A DNA stretch of 64,000 nucleotides from Candidatus Trichofilum aggregatum. Its GTDB lineage: Bacteria > Chloroflexota > Anaerolineae > Promineifilales > Promineifilaceae. Under the pieces are notes generated by a model that worked only from the letters and a program-made list of their open reading frames with translations, was not told where the DNA came from and did not search any database. A program made the translations under genes and the position numbers. Location: positions 18,046-82,045 of the forward strand of contig JADJUV010000032.1 of NCBI GenBank assembly GCA_016716885.1, written 5' to 3'. Below are positions 8,179 to 17,015 of the stretch, in pieces (the stretch's first letter is position 1; the number at the start of each line of letters is the position of its first letter).

Positions 8179-9573
8179 TTACTGTTGACTCCAGAAGGCC
8201 ATCACCCCTTCGGCCAGGGGTTGGGGGAGCGAGCCATCCAGCCGGATGATCATGATGTGGGGGTCGCCGTCGTCGTTTAGCATAGGCAAGACGAGGGCAT
8301 CGCTGGCTGGGGACCAGAGGCGATGGCTGAGGGCGTACTGATCAAAAAACGGTAAGAACTGGTTTATGAACAGGTTGGTGGGGGAAAATTGGAGCAAGAC
8401 ACGCCGCTGCCCGGTGGCGACTTGCACGACTCGTAGCTCTAGGAGAAAGTCGTCCCGCTGGTTTTGCGGCCGCGCCAACACCCCCTTACTCCCCTCGTAA
8501 GCCGAATCTTCCAGGCTCTCACTGGGCAACGTTAGATAAGCAATGGCCTGCCCATCAGGCGACCAGAAGAAGGAGAACACTGGGCCGCTGTCCAACAGCG
8601 TCACATCACCCGTGGTAGCGTCCATCAGGCGCAAGGGGCCAAAGGCCAGGTCAGACGGGTTGAGCGGGCTGGTGAAGGCGAGTTGGTCGTTGGCAGGACT
8701 CCAGCCCAGGGCTACAAAACCCTGGTGCTGAACAGACACTTCACTCCCGTTTTGTTGGTCAGCGATGATGAGGCGGCGCTGGTTGTCGCGGAGGGTTCCG
8801 TAGGCCAGGTAACGCCCATCGGCAGAAAGGCCCGGCGATTGGAAGAAACCGGGTTCGGCCAGGTTGGTGGTTTCGGTGTTGCCCTGATTATCCATGAAGC
8901 CGAGCCGTGAACCTTCGCCCGTGAGGCCGGAGTGGATGAACAGGTTCAGACCATCGTTGAGCCAGTTCCAGTAAAAGGGGGAACCGGTAGTGAGAAGGGA
9001 GTCGGTGGTGGAGCCATCGGCATTAGCCAGATGAAAACCAGCCCCATCTTGGGGATGACCGGCCAGAAAGCTGACTTGTTGGCCGGTGGGGGACCAGTAG
9101 AGGTAGATGGGGTAGTTGCTGGAGCTACGATATAACTCGACGGGCGCGGCCGCGGCCGCGTCATCCAACACAAACAACCCGCCACTCTGACGGCTACTGC
9201 CAATAGCGGCCACCTGCAACCCATCAGGCGACCAGGCCGGAAACTGGAAGCGTAGATCATCGTCGTCCGTTAGCTGGCGGGTCTCCGTGCCATCCGGGGC
9301 AATGGTGACGATCTGGCCGTCTCGGTCAATGTAGACGATGCGGTTCACCGTGAGGGCGGGGTCGGGGATGAGGAGTGGGGTGTCTGGTACGACGGCTTCA
9401 ATGGCGGGTGTGTCTGTGGCGACCGGGAGTTCTTCGGCGACAGGGGTCGGGCTTTCTTCACGTAGGACGATGATGAGGGCCGCGGCCGCGAACACCACCA
9501 GGCAAGTCATCATCCCCATTAACCCTACGCCACAGCCGATAAGCCAGAGCCAGGTACGATTTTGTTGTGTCAT
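8179..9573 (-). CDS. Membrane-anchored TolB-like beta-propeller protein
   Basis: 464 residues from the ATG at 9573, preceded by a GGGGG-containing stretch; an ATG four codons upstream is an alternative. Residues 7-35 form one membrane anchor (LWLIGCGVGLMGMMTCLVVFAAAALIIVL). An acidic/Pro linker follows, and then repeated PD40/WD40-like blades with the pattern PAWSPDGLQVAAI, YWSPTGQQVSFLAG, LGWSPANDQLAF, FFWSPDGQAIAYL and HRLWSPASDALVLP. Such TolB-type propellers bind peptides or other proteins outside the membrane. It is monocistronic by position and its partner is unknown. Confidence 0.75.
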   Translation of the reverse strand: MTQQNRTWLWLIGCGVGLMGMMTCLVVFAAAALIIVLREESPTPVAEELPVATDTPAIEAVVPDTPLLIPDPALTVNRIVYIDRDGQIVTIAPDGTETRQLTDDDDLRFQFPAWSPDGLQVAAIGSSRQSGGLFVLDDAAAAAPVELYRSSSNYPIYLYWSPTGQQVSFLAGHPQDGAGFHLANADGSTTDSLLTTGSPFYWNWLNDGLNLFIHSGLTGEGSRLGFMDNQGNTETTNLAEPGFFQSPGLSADGRYLAYGTLRDNQRRLIIADQQNGSEVSVQHQGFVALGWSPANDQLAFTSPLNPSDLAFGPLRLMDATTGDVTLLDSGPVFSFFWSPDGQAIAYLTLPSESLEDSAYEGSKGVLARPQNQRDDFLLELRVVQVATGQRRVLLQFSPTNLFINQFLPFFDQYALSHRLWSPASDALVLPMLNDDGDPHIMIIRLDGSLPQPLAEGVMAFWSQQ

Positions 9574-9690
9574 AAGAACCCCCATGTGTTGTGTTGCGTG
9601 TTGCGTGTTGCGTTAATTGTGGGCCAAAATCTGGTTCAGGCAATGGTTTTTTCTGGTTTTCTCAGATAGGTGTTTTCAAAGTATAGATCG

Positions 9691-9753
9691 CGTGCCTGGC
9701 ACGGGGCGGCAAGTTGCGTTATGACCAGGTTTGTCTGCCCCGTGCCAGGCACG
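9691..9753 (+). repeat. CGTGCCTGGCACGGGG inverted repeat, copy 1
   Basis: Arms CGTGCCTGGCACGGGGC and GCCCCGTGCCAGGCACG flank a spacer with GTTGCGTTATGACCAGG. The reverse complement of 42656-42720 carries the same arms and spacer. It lies in a 384-bp gap (9586-9969) that holds no convincing gene. Confidence 0.7.
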
Positions 9754-9969
9754 ATGGCCGCACACACTTTGCCAAATCCATCTGTTTGATAATAATTGAG
9801 GTTTTTGACCTGGATGAAGTGCTTGTGCAGGGTGTTAAACATGTTTGAGGGGCAAATTCGCTGCCCCATGCTGGCGATCAATCGCAAACTAGGCTACCAA
9901 CCGGAGCCGGGTTACTTCACATTGGTTAAAGAACCGATACAATAAGCCTGTAATCAGGGAGTGGTGACC

Positions 9970-10524
9970 ATGAATGAATTTGTAATAGCCAATCAAGTCA
10001 GCCTCACAACGGAACGGTTGATCTTGCGTGAGTTTACCTTGATGGACGCGGCCGCGGTCTTTGCCTATAGCACCAAACCCGAAGCCCATCAATTTGCTGA
10101 CCACCCACCCCATGCCAGTGTGTATGATACCGAAGAGATGATTCAACGGTTCATTGGCTGGCAATATGATACCCCTCGGCAAAATCTGGTGCTGGGGCTG
10201 GCTCTGAAAAACACCCCCCGCACCCTCATCGGCGACATCGCCCTGACCACAACGGATCAGGTAAACCGGGAAGCGGAGTTGGGTTTTATGATTGACCCGG
10301 CTTATTGGGGGTTGGGGTATGGCACTGAGGCGGCTGAGGCATTGATTGGTTATGGGTTCACGCGGGTGGGCTGGAAACGCATCGCGGCCGCGTGCCACAA
10401 AGACAATCTGGCCTCCCAAAAACTACTGCGCCGGGTGGGTCTGCAACCCAGCGAAACCCCACCGGCCAACAAGCCGGGATTGCGTTTCAACCCGCATATG
10501 CGTTTTTTTAGCCTGGAAAGATAG
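9970..10524 (+). CDS. GNAT-family N-acetyltransferase, RimJ/RimL type
   Basis: 184 residues from the ATG at 9970, with GGGAG eight bases upstream. Core features are TERLILREFTLMDAAAVFAY at the N-terminus, the acetyl-CoA-binding segment IDPAYWGLGYGTEAAEALIGYGF (about residues 100-125) and NLASQKLLRRVGL at about 150. This is the RimJ/RimL branch, acting on protein N-termini or small amines; the substrate is not predictable. Both GCGGCCGC sites in it encode Ala-rich stretches (DAAAV, IAAAC). Confidence 0.82.
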   Translation: MNEFVIANQVSLTTERLILREFTLMDAAAVFAYSTKPEAHQFADHPPHASVYDTEEMIQRFIGWQYDTPRQNLVLGLALKNTPRTLIGDIALTTTDQVNREAELGFMIDPAYWGLGYGTEAAEALIGYGFTRVGWKRIAAACHKDNLASQKLLRRVGLQPSETPPANKPGLRFNPHMRFFSLER

Positions 10525-10532
10525 AAATCGAG

Positions 10533-10583
10533 CGTGTTACGTGTTGCGTGTTGCGTGATCAAGACACGTAACACGCAACACGC
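10533..10583 (+). repeat. Iterated-word hairpin (GTTACGTG / CACGTAAC)
   Basis: GTGTTACGTGTTGCGTG is followed after a few bases by CACGTAACACGCAACACG, an imperfect palindrome between the acetyltransferase and ridA. It may act as a terminator but has no T-run. Confidence 0.5.
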
Positions 10584-10609
10584 CCTACAATTCACAAGGA
10601 GCACCTTTC

Positions 10610-10996
10610 ATGTCAAAAGAAATCATTCACACCCAACATGCCCCGGCCGCAGTGGGGCCATATTCTCAGGCTGTCCGGCTGGGCAACCTGGTGTTTACCT
10701 CTGGGCAAATTGCCCTGGACCCCAGCACCGGCAAACTGGTGGAAGGGGATGTGGTGGCCCAGACGCATCAGGTGTTGAACAATTTGCAGGCCGTGCTCGC
10801 GGCCGCGGGCACAGACCTCGCCCAGGTCATCAAAACCACCGTCTTCCTGCAAAACATGGGCGACTTTCCCATCTTCAACCAGACCTACAGCCAATACTTT
10901 CCGGCCAATCCGCCCGCCCGCTCCACCGTTGAAGTCTCCAAACTGCCCCTGGGTGGGCTGGTCGAGATCGAGTGCATTGCCTTAGTGGGGGGATGA
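10610..10996 (+). CDS. ridA: RidA family enamine/imine deaminase
   Basis: 128 residues, the normal length. An AAGGAGC ribosome site lies upstream of the ATG. Family signatures are GPYSQAVRLGNLVFTSGQIALDP, VIKTTVFLQNMGDF, PARSTVEVSKLPLGGLVEIE; the Arg of PARS and the Glu of EIE form the active site in RidA proteins. It hydrolyses reactive enamine/imine intermediates released by PLP enzymes in the cytosol. No co-transcribed amino-acid gene is next to it. Confidence 0.9.
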   Translation: MSKEIIHTQHAPAAVGPYSQAVRLGNLVFTSGQIALDPSTGKLVEGDVVAQTHQVLNNLQAVLAAAGTDLAQVIKTTVFLQNMGDFPIFNQTYSQYFPANPPARSTVEVSKLPLGGLVEIECIALVGG

Positions 10997-11058
10997 GTGC
11001 TGAGTGCTGAGTGCTGAAGTGCTTTCCCCTCAGTACTCAGCACTTTCCCCTCAGCACT
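10995..11058 (+). repeat. Iterated-word hairpin (GAGTGCTGAGTGCTGA)
   Basis: Tandem GAGTGCT words are followed by the complementary CAGTACTCAGCAC and CAGCAC words. It sits immediately after ridA and before the response-regulator start, so it could end ridA transcription. Confidence 0.5.
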
Positions 11059-11067
11059 ATCTTTCCT

Positions 11068-11751
11068 ATGTCTGCTGAAACCATCCTTGTCGTAGACGAC
11101 GAAGCGAATATCCGTGAACTGGCGCGCATGTACCTGGAGAAAGATGGTTACCGGGTGCTGATTGCCGTTAATGGACAACAAGCCCTGGACACCATCCGCC
11201 AGCAATCGCCGGCTCTGGTGGTGTTGGATTTGATGTTGCCGGGTATTGATGGCTGGGAAGTGTGCCGCCGGGTGCGGGCCACAAGCAATTTACCCATCCT
11301 CATGCTGACCGCTCGTGATGATGATATTGACAAGATTGTGGGGCTGGAGCTAGGGGCGGATGATTATCTGACGAAGCCGTTTAACCCTCGTGAACTGGTC
11401 GCCAGGGTGAGAGCAATACTGCGGCGTGCGGCCGCGGCCCCCAACCCGCAACACGAACGCCGCCGCCTGGGCAATTTAACCGTCAGTCCCGCCAGCCGCG
11501 ATGTCCACATTGACGACTTGCGGGTTGACCTGCGGAGCAAAGAGTTTGATCTGCTCCTCACCCTCATGGATCATGAAAACATGGTGCTTTCACGGGAACA
11601 ACTGCTTGATCTGGTGTGGGGTTATGAGTTTTACGGCCAGACTCGCACCGTAGACGTTCACATCGGCCACCTGCGGGATCGGCTGGTGGGCAGCAATGTC
11701 AAAATTGAGACGGTATGGGGGAAAGGGTACAAATTGCTGGTGGATGAGTAA
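11068..11751 (+). CDS. OmpR/PhoB-family response regulator
   Basis: 227 residues from the ATG at 11068, where homology to receiver domains begins (MSAETILVVDDEANIRELAR). Phosphoacceptor Asp54 is in VVLDLMLPG; the conserved Lys is in DDYLTKPFNPREL. The C-terminal winged helix (VDLRSKEFDLLLTLMDHENMVLSREQLL, then YGQTRTVDVHIGHLRDRL) binds DNA. It is followed by a sensor kinase gene 166 bp downstream; the two form a two-component pair. Signal and target genes are unknown. Confidence 0.9.
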   Translation: MSAETILVVDDEANIRELARMYLEKDGYRVLIAVNGQQALDTIRQQSPALVVLDLMLPGIDGWEVCRRVRATSNLPILMLTARDDDIDKIVGLELGADDYLTKPFNPRELVARVRAILRRAAAAPNPQHERRRLGNLTVSPASRDVHIDDLRVDLRSKEFDLLLTLMDHENMVLSREQLLDLVWGYEFYGQTRTVDVHIGHLRDRLVGSNVKIETVWGKGYKLLVDE

Positions 11752-11810
11752 GACCCAGTTTACAGTTGTTTTACAGTTCTACCATACCTTCTGAAGATTT
11801 ACGCCTTAAG

Positions 11811-11880
11811 CTGTTACGTGGTGCGTGGTGCGTGGTGCGTGCCAGAGCCTTGATACGCAACACGTAACACGCACCACGCC
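11811..11880 (+). repeat. Iterated-word hairpin (GTGGTGCGTGGTGCGTG)
   Basis: Three GTGGTGC words, then CACGTAACACGCACCACG. It is an imperfect long inverted repeat between the regulator and kinase genes, related in word content to 10533-10583. Confidence 0.5.
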
Positions 11881-11917
11881 CTAAAACCCAAACCCTTGTT
11901 ACCTTGCCCCTCCCACC

Positions 11918-13389
11918 ATGTTCCGTTCACTGCGTAGCCGCCTGCTCCTCTCTTACACAGCCGTCATTGGCACCGTTTTGGTGGTGATGACGCTTTTTTT
12001 GTTAGCGGCCGCGTTGTCAGCCCAGTTGCGTTTTGACCCCCCTTGGCGGGAGCTGATCGTCATTGCCCGCAGTGTAGACGCCGAAATTACACGAGCGCGG
12101 CAGGCGGGTATTGCCACCATTGAGGCGGAACGGTTTGAACAATTTCTGGCTCAGGTGGCCGACTCACAAAATGTGCGGGTTCTGGGCATCATTGCCGGCA
12201 CACGAGAAGTCTTTTACGATAGTCAAAACGGCAGTTGGGTAAGTGAAACAATCGTGGCCGACCCCATCCGTTCGGTGTTGGCGGTGGATAACAATATCAG
12301 TTTGGGGGATATGAGGCCCCGGATGGCTCCCATTGGCTGGTGTTGACCCAGGCGTTGGACACGTTTCGCGGCCGCAATCGTCTTTTCATCGTCTATGCGC
12401 GGCCGCAACCCACCCCCTTCGCCGTCTTCCGCCAATTTTTCCTCTCCCCGTTGTGCCAGGCGGGCCTGGCCGCCTTCCTGGTAGCTGTGCTCCTCATGTT
12501 ATGGCTGAACCGTTCGGTGACGCGGCCGCTGAAAAACATGGCTCAGGCCAGTGAAGCCATGGCCGCGGGCAACTATGACCAGCAAGTGCCTGTGCAAGGG
12601 CCAGAAGAGGTGCGTCGGGTGGCCTCAAGTTTCAACGAGATGGCGACCCAGGTTAAAAAGGCCAACCTGTCTCAGCGCGATTTTGTCGCCAACGTCTCCC
12701 ACGACCTAAAAACGCCGCTCACTTCGATCCAGGGCTGGAGCCAGGCTCTGTTGGATGGCGTTGCCAGTCGGCCAGAGCAAGTAGGGAACGCGGCCGCGAT
12801 CATTCACAGTGAAGCTGAACGCATGAACCGCATGGTCAGCCAGCTTCTCGACCTGGCCCGCATCGAATCAGGTCAGCTTAAGCTCCACCAGACCCCGCTT
12901 TACCTCAACGATTTGCTGACAGATGTCTACAACAACCTGCTGGTGCAGGCCCAGGCCCAACAAATTCATCTGACCCAGGCTATTCAACCCGTGCCCCTCA
13001 TTAGCGGCGACGGCGACCGGCTGATGCAGGTGTTCAGCAATCTGGTGGATAATGCGCTGAGCCATACTCCGGCGGGCGGGCGGGTGCATCTGGTGGTGCG
13101 GCCGCATGGCGACCAGGCCGTTGAGGTGTTGGTGCAGGACACAGGCAAGGGTATCCCCCCGGATGAGTTAGAGCGGGTATTTGAGCGGTTTTATCAGGTG
13201 GAGAAATCGCGGGTGCAGGATAGCGGCCGCAAGGGGTCGGGTCTGGGGTTGGCGATTGCCAGGGAGTTGGTGGAAGCGCATCGCGGCCGCATCACCGCCC
13301 ATAGCCAGCCGGGTCAGGGAACCACCTTTGCCGTGCGGTTGCCTCTCTCCCCCACGCCCCCTGGCGCTACCCTGACCAAACGGCAATAA
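11918..13389 (+). CDS. Sensor histidine kinase, split by a one-base frameshift
   Basis: Two overlapping frames make one kinase. The first (11918-12346) has a membrane segment at residues 8-32 and an extracytoplasmic sensor region. The frame breaks near 12312-12320; in the next frame the text reads APDGSHWLVLTQALD and continues. The second frame holds a second membrane segment (AAFLVAVLLMLWL), a HAMP domain (RSVTRPLKNMAQASEAMAAGNYD), the H-box FVANVSHDLKTPLTSI, the N-box LMQVFSNLVDNALSHTP and the G boxes DTGKGIPPDEL and GSGLGLAIAREL. One missing base beside a C4 run explains it: an assembly error, or a real inactivation of a kinase whose regulator gene is intact. It carries eight GCGGCCGC sites. 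Confidence 0.8.
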
Positions 13390-13414
13390 GGCCTAAATGA
13401 GTGGAATAAAGAGA

Positions 13415-13517
13415 ATAATTAATTATTGAACTGTTGAACTGTTGAATGGTTAATGAAGTGGTGGATGCTTCCCCTCATTAATCATTCAACCATTCACAAA
13501 TTCACCGATTAATTATT
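13415..13517 (+). repeat. Inverted repeat, TTGAATGGTTAATGA family, copy 1
   Basis: GTTGAATGGTTAATGA is followed by TCATTAATCATTCAACC and ATTCACAAATT...TAATTATT. A second copy lies at 55178-55278. It separates convergent genes and may serve as a bidirectional terminator. Confidence 0.6.
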
Positions 13518-14180
13518 TTCTTGTTGCGGTATTAGATTCCCGTCCAACTCCCTTTCCTCTATCACCTGCTCCATGCGCCCGGCAAATTCACTCAGCATGA
13601 CGGCCGTCGCTCCCCAGACCTTGTGTTCCCCCACGGCAAAATAGGGAATCTGCAAGGTCAGGCCATTAAAATCACGCGGCTCATGGCGGCGATTGGCGGG
13701 GTCCAGCAGATGCCGGAGTGGTACTTCCAGGATTTCAGCGACTTCCCACTCGGCGGGGTAAAAGGTGGGCGCGGCCGCGTACCAGCCCACAAAAGGGTGT
13801 ACCTCAAAATCGGACGGGGGAATATAAATGGGTGTCATATCACCCAGCATCAGCACTTGTGTCGGGTCAATCCCTACTTCTTCATGAGCTTCCCGTAAGG
13901 CTGTTTGTCCTAACATCTCACCCTCGTCTTGCCGCCCACCGGGAAAAGAGATCTGCCCCGCATGGGAGTTCAGATCATCGCGGCGGCGTGTCAGCACGAA
14001 GTGGAGTTGCCCATCTTTGGGGTAGAGCAGAAGCAAGACGGCGCCCACTCGGGGACGGCCCTGTAGGTTTTCTGGCCGTCGGATAGCGCGGGGGACGGGA
14101 GCCATGAGGCGTTGGTACGCGGCCGCGTCAAAATCAGCTAACAATAACGCTTTTTGAATCAAATCCAGAGAAACATTCAT
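13509..14180 (-). CDS. Nudix hydrolase, NudL/CoA-pyrophosphatase type
   Basis: 223 residues from the ATG at 14180, which has AGGGG just upstream; in-frame upstream codons lack a site. The complete Nudix box is visible: GGRQDEGE then REAHEEVGI. The preceding LTRRRDDLNSHAGQISFPGG matches the motif that marks CoA pyrophosphatases (NudL/NUDT7 group). It would hydrolyse CoA or its thioesters to phosphopantetheine and 3',5'-ADP. A GCGGCCGC site near the start encodes DAAAYQRL. Confidence 0.85.
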   Translation of the reverse strand: MNVSLDLIQKALLLADFDAAAYQRLMAPVPRAIRRPENLQGRPRVGAVLLLLYPKDGQLHFVLTRRRDDLNSHAGQISFPGGRQDEGEMLGQTALREAHEEVGIDPTQVLMLGDMTPIYIPPSDFEVHPFVGWYAAAPTFYPAEWEVAEILEVPLRHLLDPANRRHEPRDFNGLTLQIPYFAVGEHKVWGATAVMLSEFAGRMEQVIEERELDGNLIPQQENN

Positions 14181-14550
14181 GCCCCTGATTTTACCCCAAC
14201 AATGGACAACCCTCATCAAAAGGCTAACCCTGGCCGCCGCCGTTCCGTCCTTTCGCTGCCCTCGGCTTCCCTACCCCCCAGGGCGGGGGTTTTGGGGCCA
14301 GGTTTTGTTGCGCGCGCAGGGTCACAACCAATGATTTCTGACACTAAGTTGACTTTGGAAAAGCCTTGCCGCCCTGGCCCCAAATCTGGATCATAACCTG
14401 CAACCAAGCGATAATAGATGCGTACAGCCATCGGCAAAAAAACCTTTCCGGATCGTTTCAGGATCACCCTTCTGCTATCCTGAAACCAATCAGACCCTAT
14501 CTTCATCTGATGCTTCGCTATCCCAACCATTCTCACAAGGAGTCCAAATA
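14181..14550. other. Intergenic region, 370 bp
   Basis: No gene is supported. A GC-rich stretch (14233-14400) contains CCCCCCAGGGCGGGGG and a loose dyad between GGGGCCAGG and CCCTGGCCCC. An AAGGAG ribosome site at its right end serves the next gene. Confidence 0.4.
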
Positions 14551-15336
14551 ATGAAAAGTCATGTGGTAGATTACAAAATTCATGGTGATGATCTTCAATT
14601 CGTTGAAGTAGAACTTGATGCGGGTGAAACCGTTATTGCTGAAGCGGGTACCATGATGTACATGGAAGATGGCATCGGCTTTGAAACTAAAATGGGTGAT
14701 GGTTCCCAGCCCGACCAGGGTTTCATGGGCAAGCTCTTCAGTGCGGGCAAACGCGCCTTAACCGGTGAGTCCCTCTTCATGACCCACTTTTCCAATAAAG
14801 CCGGGGGTAAAAAACATGTGGCCTTTGCCGCCTCTTACCCAGGCAAAATTGTCCCCATTGATTTGGACGAAGTAAATGGGGAAATGCTCTGTCAAAAAGA
14901 TTCATTCCTCTGTGCTGCTCTGGGCACAGAAGTGAGTATCGCCTTCAACAAAAAAATAGGCGCAGGGCTGTTTGGGGGTGAAGGGTTTATCCTGCAACGG
15001 TTGCGTGGTGATGGCATGGTTTTCATTCATGCGGGTGGAACCATCATTGAAAAGCAACTCAACAACGAAAAAATCCTGGTTGATACCGGTTGTATTGTCG
15101 CGTTTGAGGCCCAAATCAGTTACGACATTCAGCGAGCAGGCAACCTGAAATCTATGGTATTCGGTGGAGAAGGGTTATTCCTGGCTACTTTGCAAGGCAC
15201 AGGCCGGGTGTGGTTACAATCATTGCCATTCTCCCGCCTGGCCGACCGTATTCTGCAAAACGCCCCGTCTGCGGGTGGTTCCACCACAGGTGAAGGCTCG
15301 GCTATTCGTGGGTTGACCAACCTGCTCCAATCGTAG
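14551..15336 (+). CDS. AIM24/TIGR00266 family protein
   Basis: 261 residues. An AAGGAGTCC ribosome site precedes the ATG. The Gly-rich beta-helical layout is typical of the AIM24 family: ETVIAEAGTMMYMEDGI, GESLFMTHFSNK, AFAASYPGKIVPIDLDE, GLFGGEGFILQRLRGDGMVFIHAGGTII, LVDTGCIVAFEAQISYDI, GGEGLFLATLQGTGRVWLQSLP. Bacterial members have no settled function; the yeast namesake affects mitochondrial inner-membrane structure. It is a single-gene unit with its own terminator. It lacks the GCGGCCGC octamer, unlike most neighbours. Confidence 0.85.
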   Translation: MKSHVVDYKIHGDDLQFVEVELDAGETVIAEAGTMMYMEDGIGFETKMGDGSQPDQGFMGKLFSAGKRALTGESLFMTHFSNKAGGKKHVAFAASYPGKIVPIDLDEVNGEMLCQKDSFLCAALGTEVSIAFNKKIGAGLFGGEGFILQRLRGDGMVFIHAGGTIIEKQLNNEKILVDTGCIVAFEAQISYDIQRAGNLKSMVFGGEGLFLATLQGTGRVWLQSLPFSRLADRILQNAPSAGGSTTGEGSAIRGLTNLLQS

Positions 15337-15375
15337 ATTCCCTATTACACACCTATTGTTTTGCCCCTAACATAG

Positions 15376-15415
15376 AAAAAGCCCTGACAGATATTGGCAT
15401 CTGTCAGGGCTTTTT
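15376..15415 (+). terminator. Rho-independent terminator, bidirectional
   Basis: Perfect stem AAAAAGCCCTGACAGAT / ATCTGTCAGGGCTTTTT with a short loop. A-run and T-run make it usable for the AIM24-family gene and the convergent AAA+ gene. Confidence 0.9.
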
Positions 15416-15442
15416 ATGTTCCACGCACCACCAAAGAGGTGC

Positions 15443-16783
15443 TTACATGTTCACCATGGCTTTGTACTCGCCATTGCCTTTGCCTTTTTTGTCCACAAAA
15501 TAACTGGACCCCGCCTCGTCGATCAACTCAGGGGTTAGAGTGGGAACTGTGCCCTCATAGTTACAAATAGAGACGATGATTTTCAAAATATCACGAGGAT
15601 GAACCGCTTGCATAGTACGCCCTGGCTCCCGGTACCATTTTTGTAGCAGGTACATGAAACCGTTCTTATCAAAGGGCACTTTAAGAGATTCAGACATCAC
15701 CTTGAAAATTTGGAAAAACATCTTCTCATCCGGGCTAAAAATGCCTACTTTCATCTGGATACGGCGGAGAAAGGCATCATCTACTAACTGCTCTGGGTCA
15801 AGATTTGTGGAGAAAACGAGAAGCTGGCGGAAAGGGGCTTCGATTGTTTGCCCGGACTGTAGGCGCAAAAAGTCAATGCGGCTTTCTAAGGGCACAATCC
15901 ACCGGTTGAGCAATTGTTGTGGACTCATTTGTTGGCGGCCAAAGTCGTCAATGAGGAACATGCCCCCATTCGCTTTTAGTTGCAACGGGGCTTCATAGAA
16001 TTTGGCAAATGGCTCAAAACGCAGGTCCAACGCATCCATTTTTAGTTCGCCCCCGACCATCACGGCAGGGCGTTCACATAATCCCCAACGCCGATCGGCT
16101 TTGATTCGGCCCAGGTTGGCGGTCTCTTGTTTGACGGCAAAATCTCCTGCTGGGATATGGATGAGGGGATCTACAACCTGGATGATTTGCCCACCAGTGG
16201 TGATAGCGTAGGGGATCCAAATGGGCGAGGCCCCGGAGATCATTTTGGCAATGGCTTCCGCCACCGTAGTCTTGCCGTTTCCGGGTGGGCCATACAGGAA
16301 GAGGGATGAGCCGGTGTTGACGGCTGGGCCAATTCGCCGGTCAAATTTTTCGGGCAAGATCAAATGGGCCAGGGCCTTTCTAACCTGAGTGGGCGTAATT
16401 TTCAGAGTCGCCGAGGTCTGAGCGATGATGGCTTGTTTGTATACTTCCACATCGATAGGAGCTGGCCCTACGTAGAGAGAGCGTTCCATGGAGTCTCGGG
16501 CGCGTTTTGTGCCTTCTTCGGTGAGGCGGTAAGTGTAACTGAGCCGACCTATTGATCCTGTTCTGGCTACTTCAACCAGGTGCTCTTGTTGCATGCGTGC
16601 CAGCATGTCGTCTAGGACCTGAGGATGGACGCGGATGATCTCGGTGAAGCGACTGACACTGACGTCGCCTTCGTTGAATAACATGCGGTAGACGAGGTCG
16701 GAGACGAGGTTAATGGGGATGCCCAGTTCTTCGGCCGAAGAAGGCATGGCGATGATTTCTTTAATATCCGGTATGGTGGACAA
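15443..16783 (-). CDS. AAA+ ATPase with N-terminal winged-helix region
   Basis: 446 residues. Residues 20-100 look like a winged-helix module (VYRMLFNEGDVSVSRFTEIIRVHPQVLDDMLARM, then YTYRLTEEG). The ATPase core has Walker A GPPGNGKT at 165-172, Walker B GGMFLIDDFGRQQ, sensor LLVFSTNLDPEQL and an arginine-rich DAFLRRIQMKV. It resembles MoxR-like and helicase-loader-like AAA+ proteins. Function unknown; such ATPases remodel protein complexes. It stands alone downstream of gyrA on the same strand, and has no GCGGCCGC octamer. Confidence 0.75.
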   Translation of the reverse strand: MSTIPDIKEIIAMPSSAEELGIPINLVSDLVYRMLFNEGDVSVSRFTEIIRVHPQVLDDMLARMQQEHLVEVARTGSIGRLSYTYRLTEEGTKRARDSMERSLYVGPAPIDVEVYKQAIIAQTSATLKITPTQVRKALAHLILPEKFDRRIGPAVNTGSSLFLYGPPGNGKTTVAEAIAKMISGASPIWIPYAITTGGQIIQVVDPLIHIPAGDFAVKQETANLGRIKADRRWGLCERPAVMVGGELKMDALDLRFEPFAKFYEAPLQLKANGGMFLIDDFGRQQMSPQQLLNRWIVPLESRIDFLRLQSGQTIEAPFRQLLVFSTNLDPEQLVDDAFLRRIQMKVGIFSPDEKMFFQIFKVMSESLKVPFDKNGFMYLLQKWYREPGRTMQAVHPRDILKIIVSICNYEGTVPTLTPELIDEAGSSYFVDKKGKGNGEYKAMVNM

Positions 16784-16973
16784 CGATTCCTCCTGGCGAG
16801 ATCAATATACGGTGGACAACCCTCAACTCAGTACCCCTATGCTGTGGTTGGTGTCTTTTATGAGCATAATGTGGACATAGGCTGGCTGTTTACCGGGCCA
16901 TGCGAATCCCTACCGTAGGCTCTCAAGTATAGAACGGGATGATAAAGGCTCAATAGGAAAATGGGTCAGGAAT

Positions 16974-17010
16974 AAAAAAACCGGGTGACTGGCATAGCAC
17001 CCGGTTTTTT
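16974..17010 (-). terminator. gyrA terminator
   Basis: Stem AAAAAACCGGGTG / CACCCGGTTTTTT with a short loop, placed directly after the gyrA stop on the minus strand. Confidence 0.9.
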
Positions 17011-17015
17011 GTGGT

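Noticed and set aside
9636..9887. 83-codon minus-strand frame
   Set aside because: It runs through the CGTGCC inverted repeat and has no ribosome site or recognisable features.
10533..11058. Attenuator controlling ridA or the regulator
   Set aside because: Hairpins lack competing arms or a leader peptide; simple terminators or repeats explain them better.
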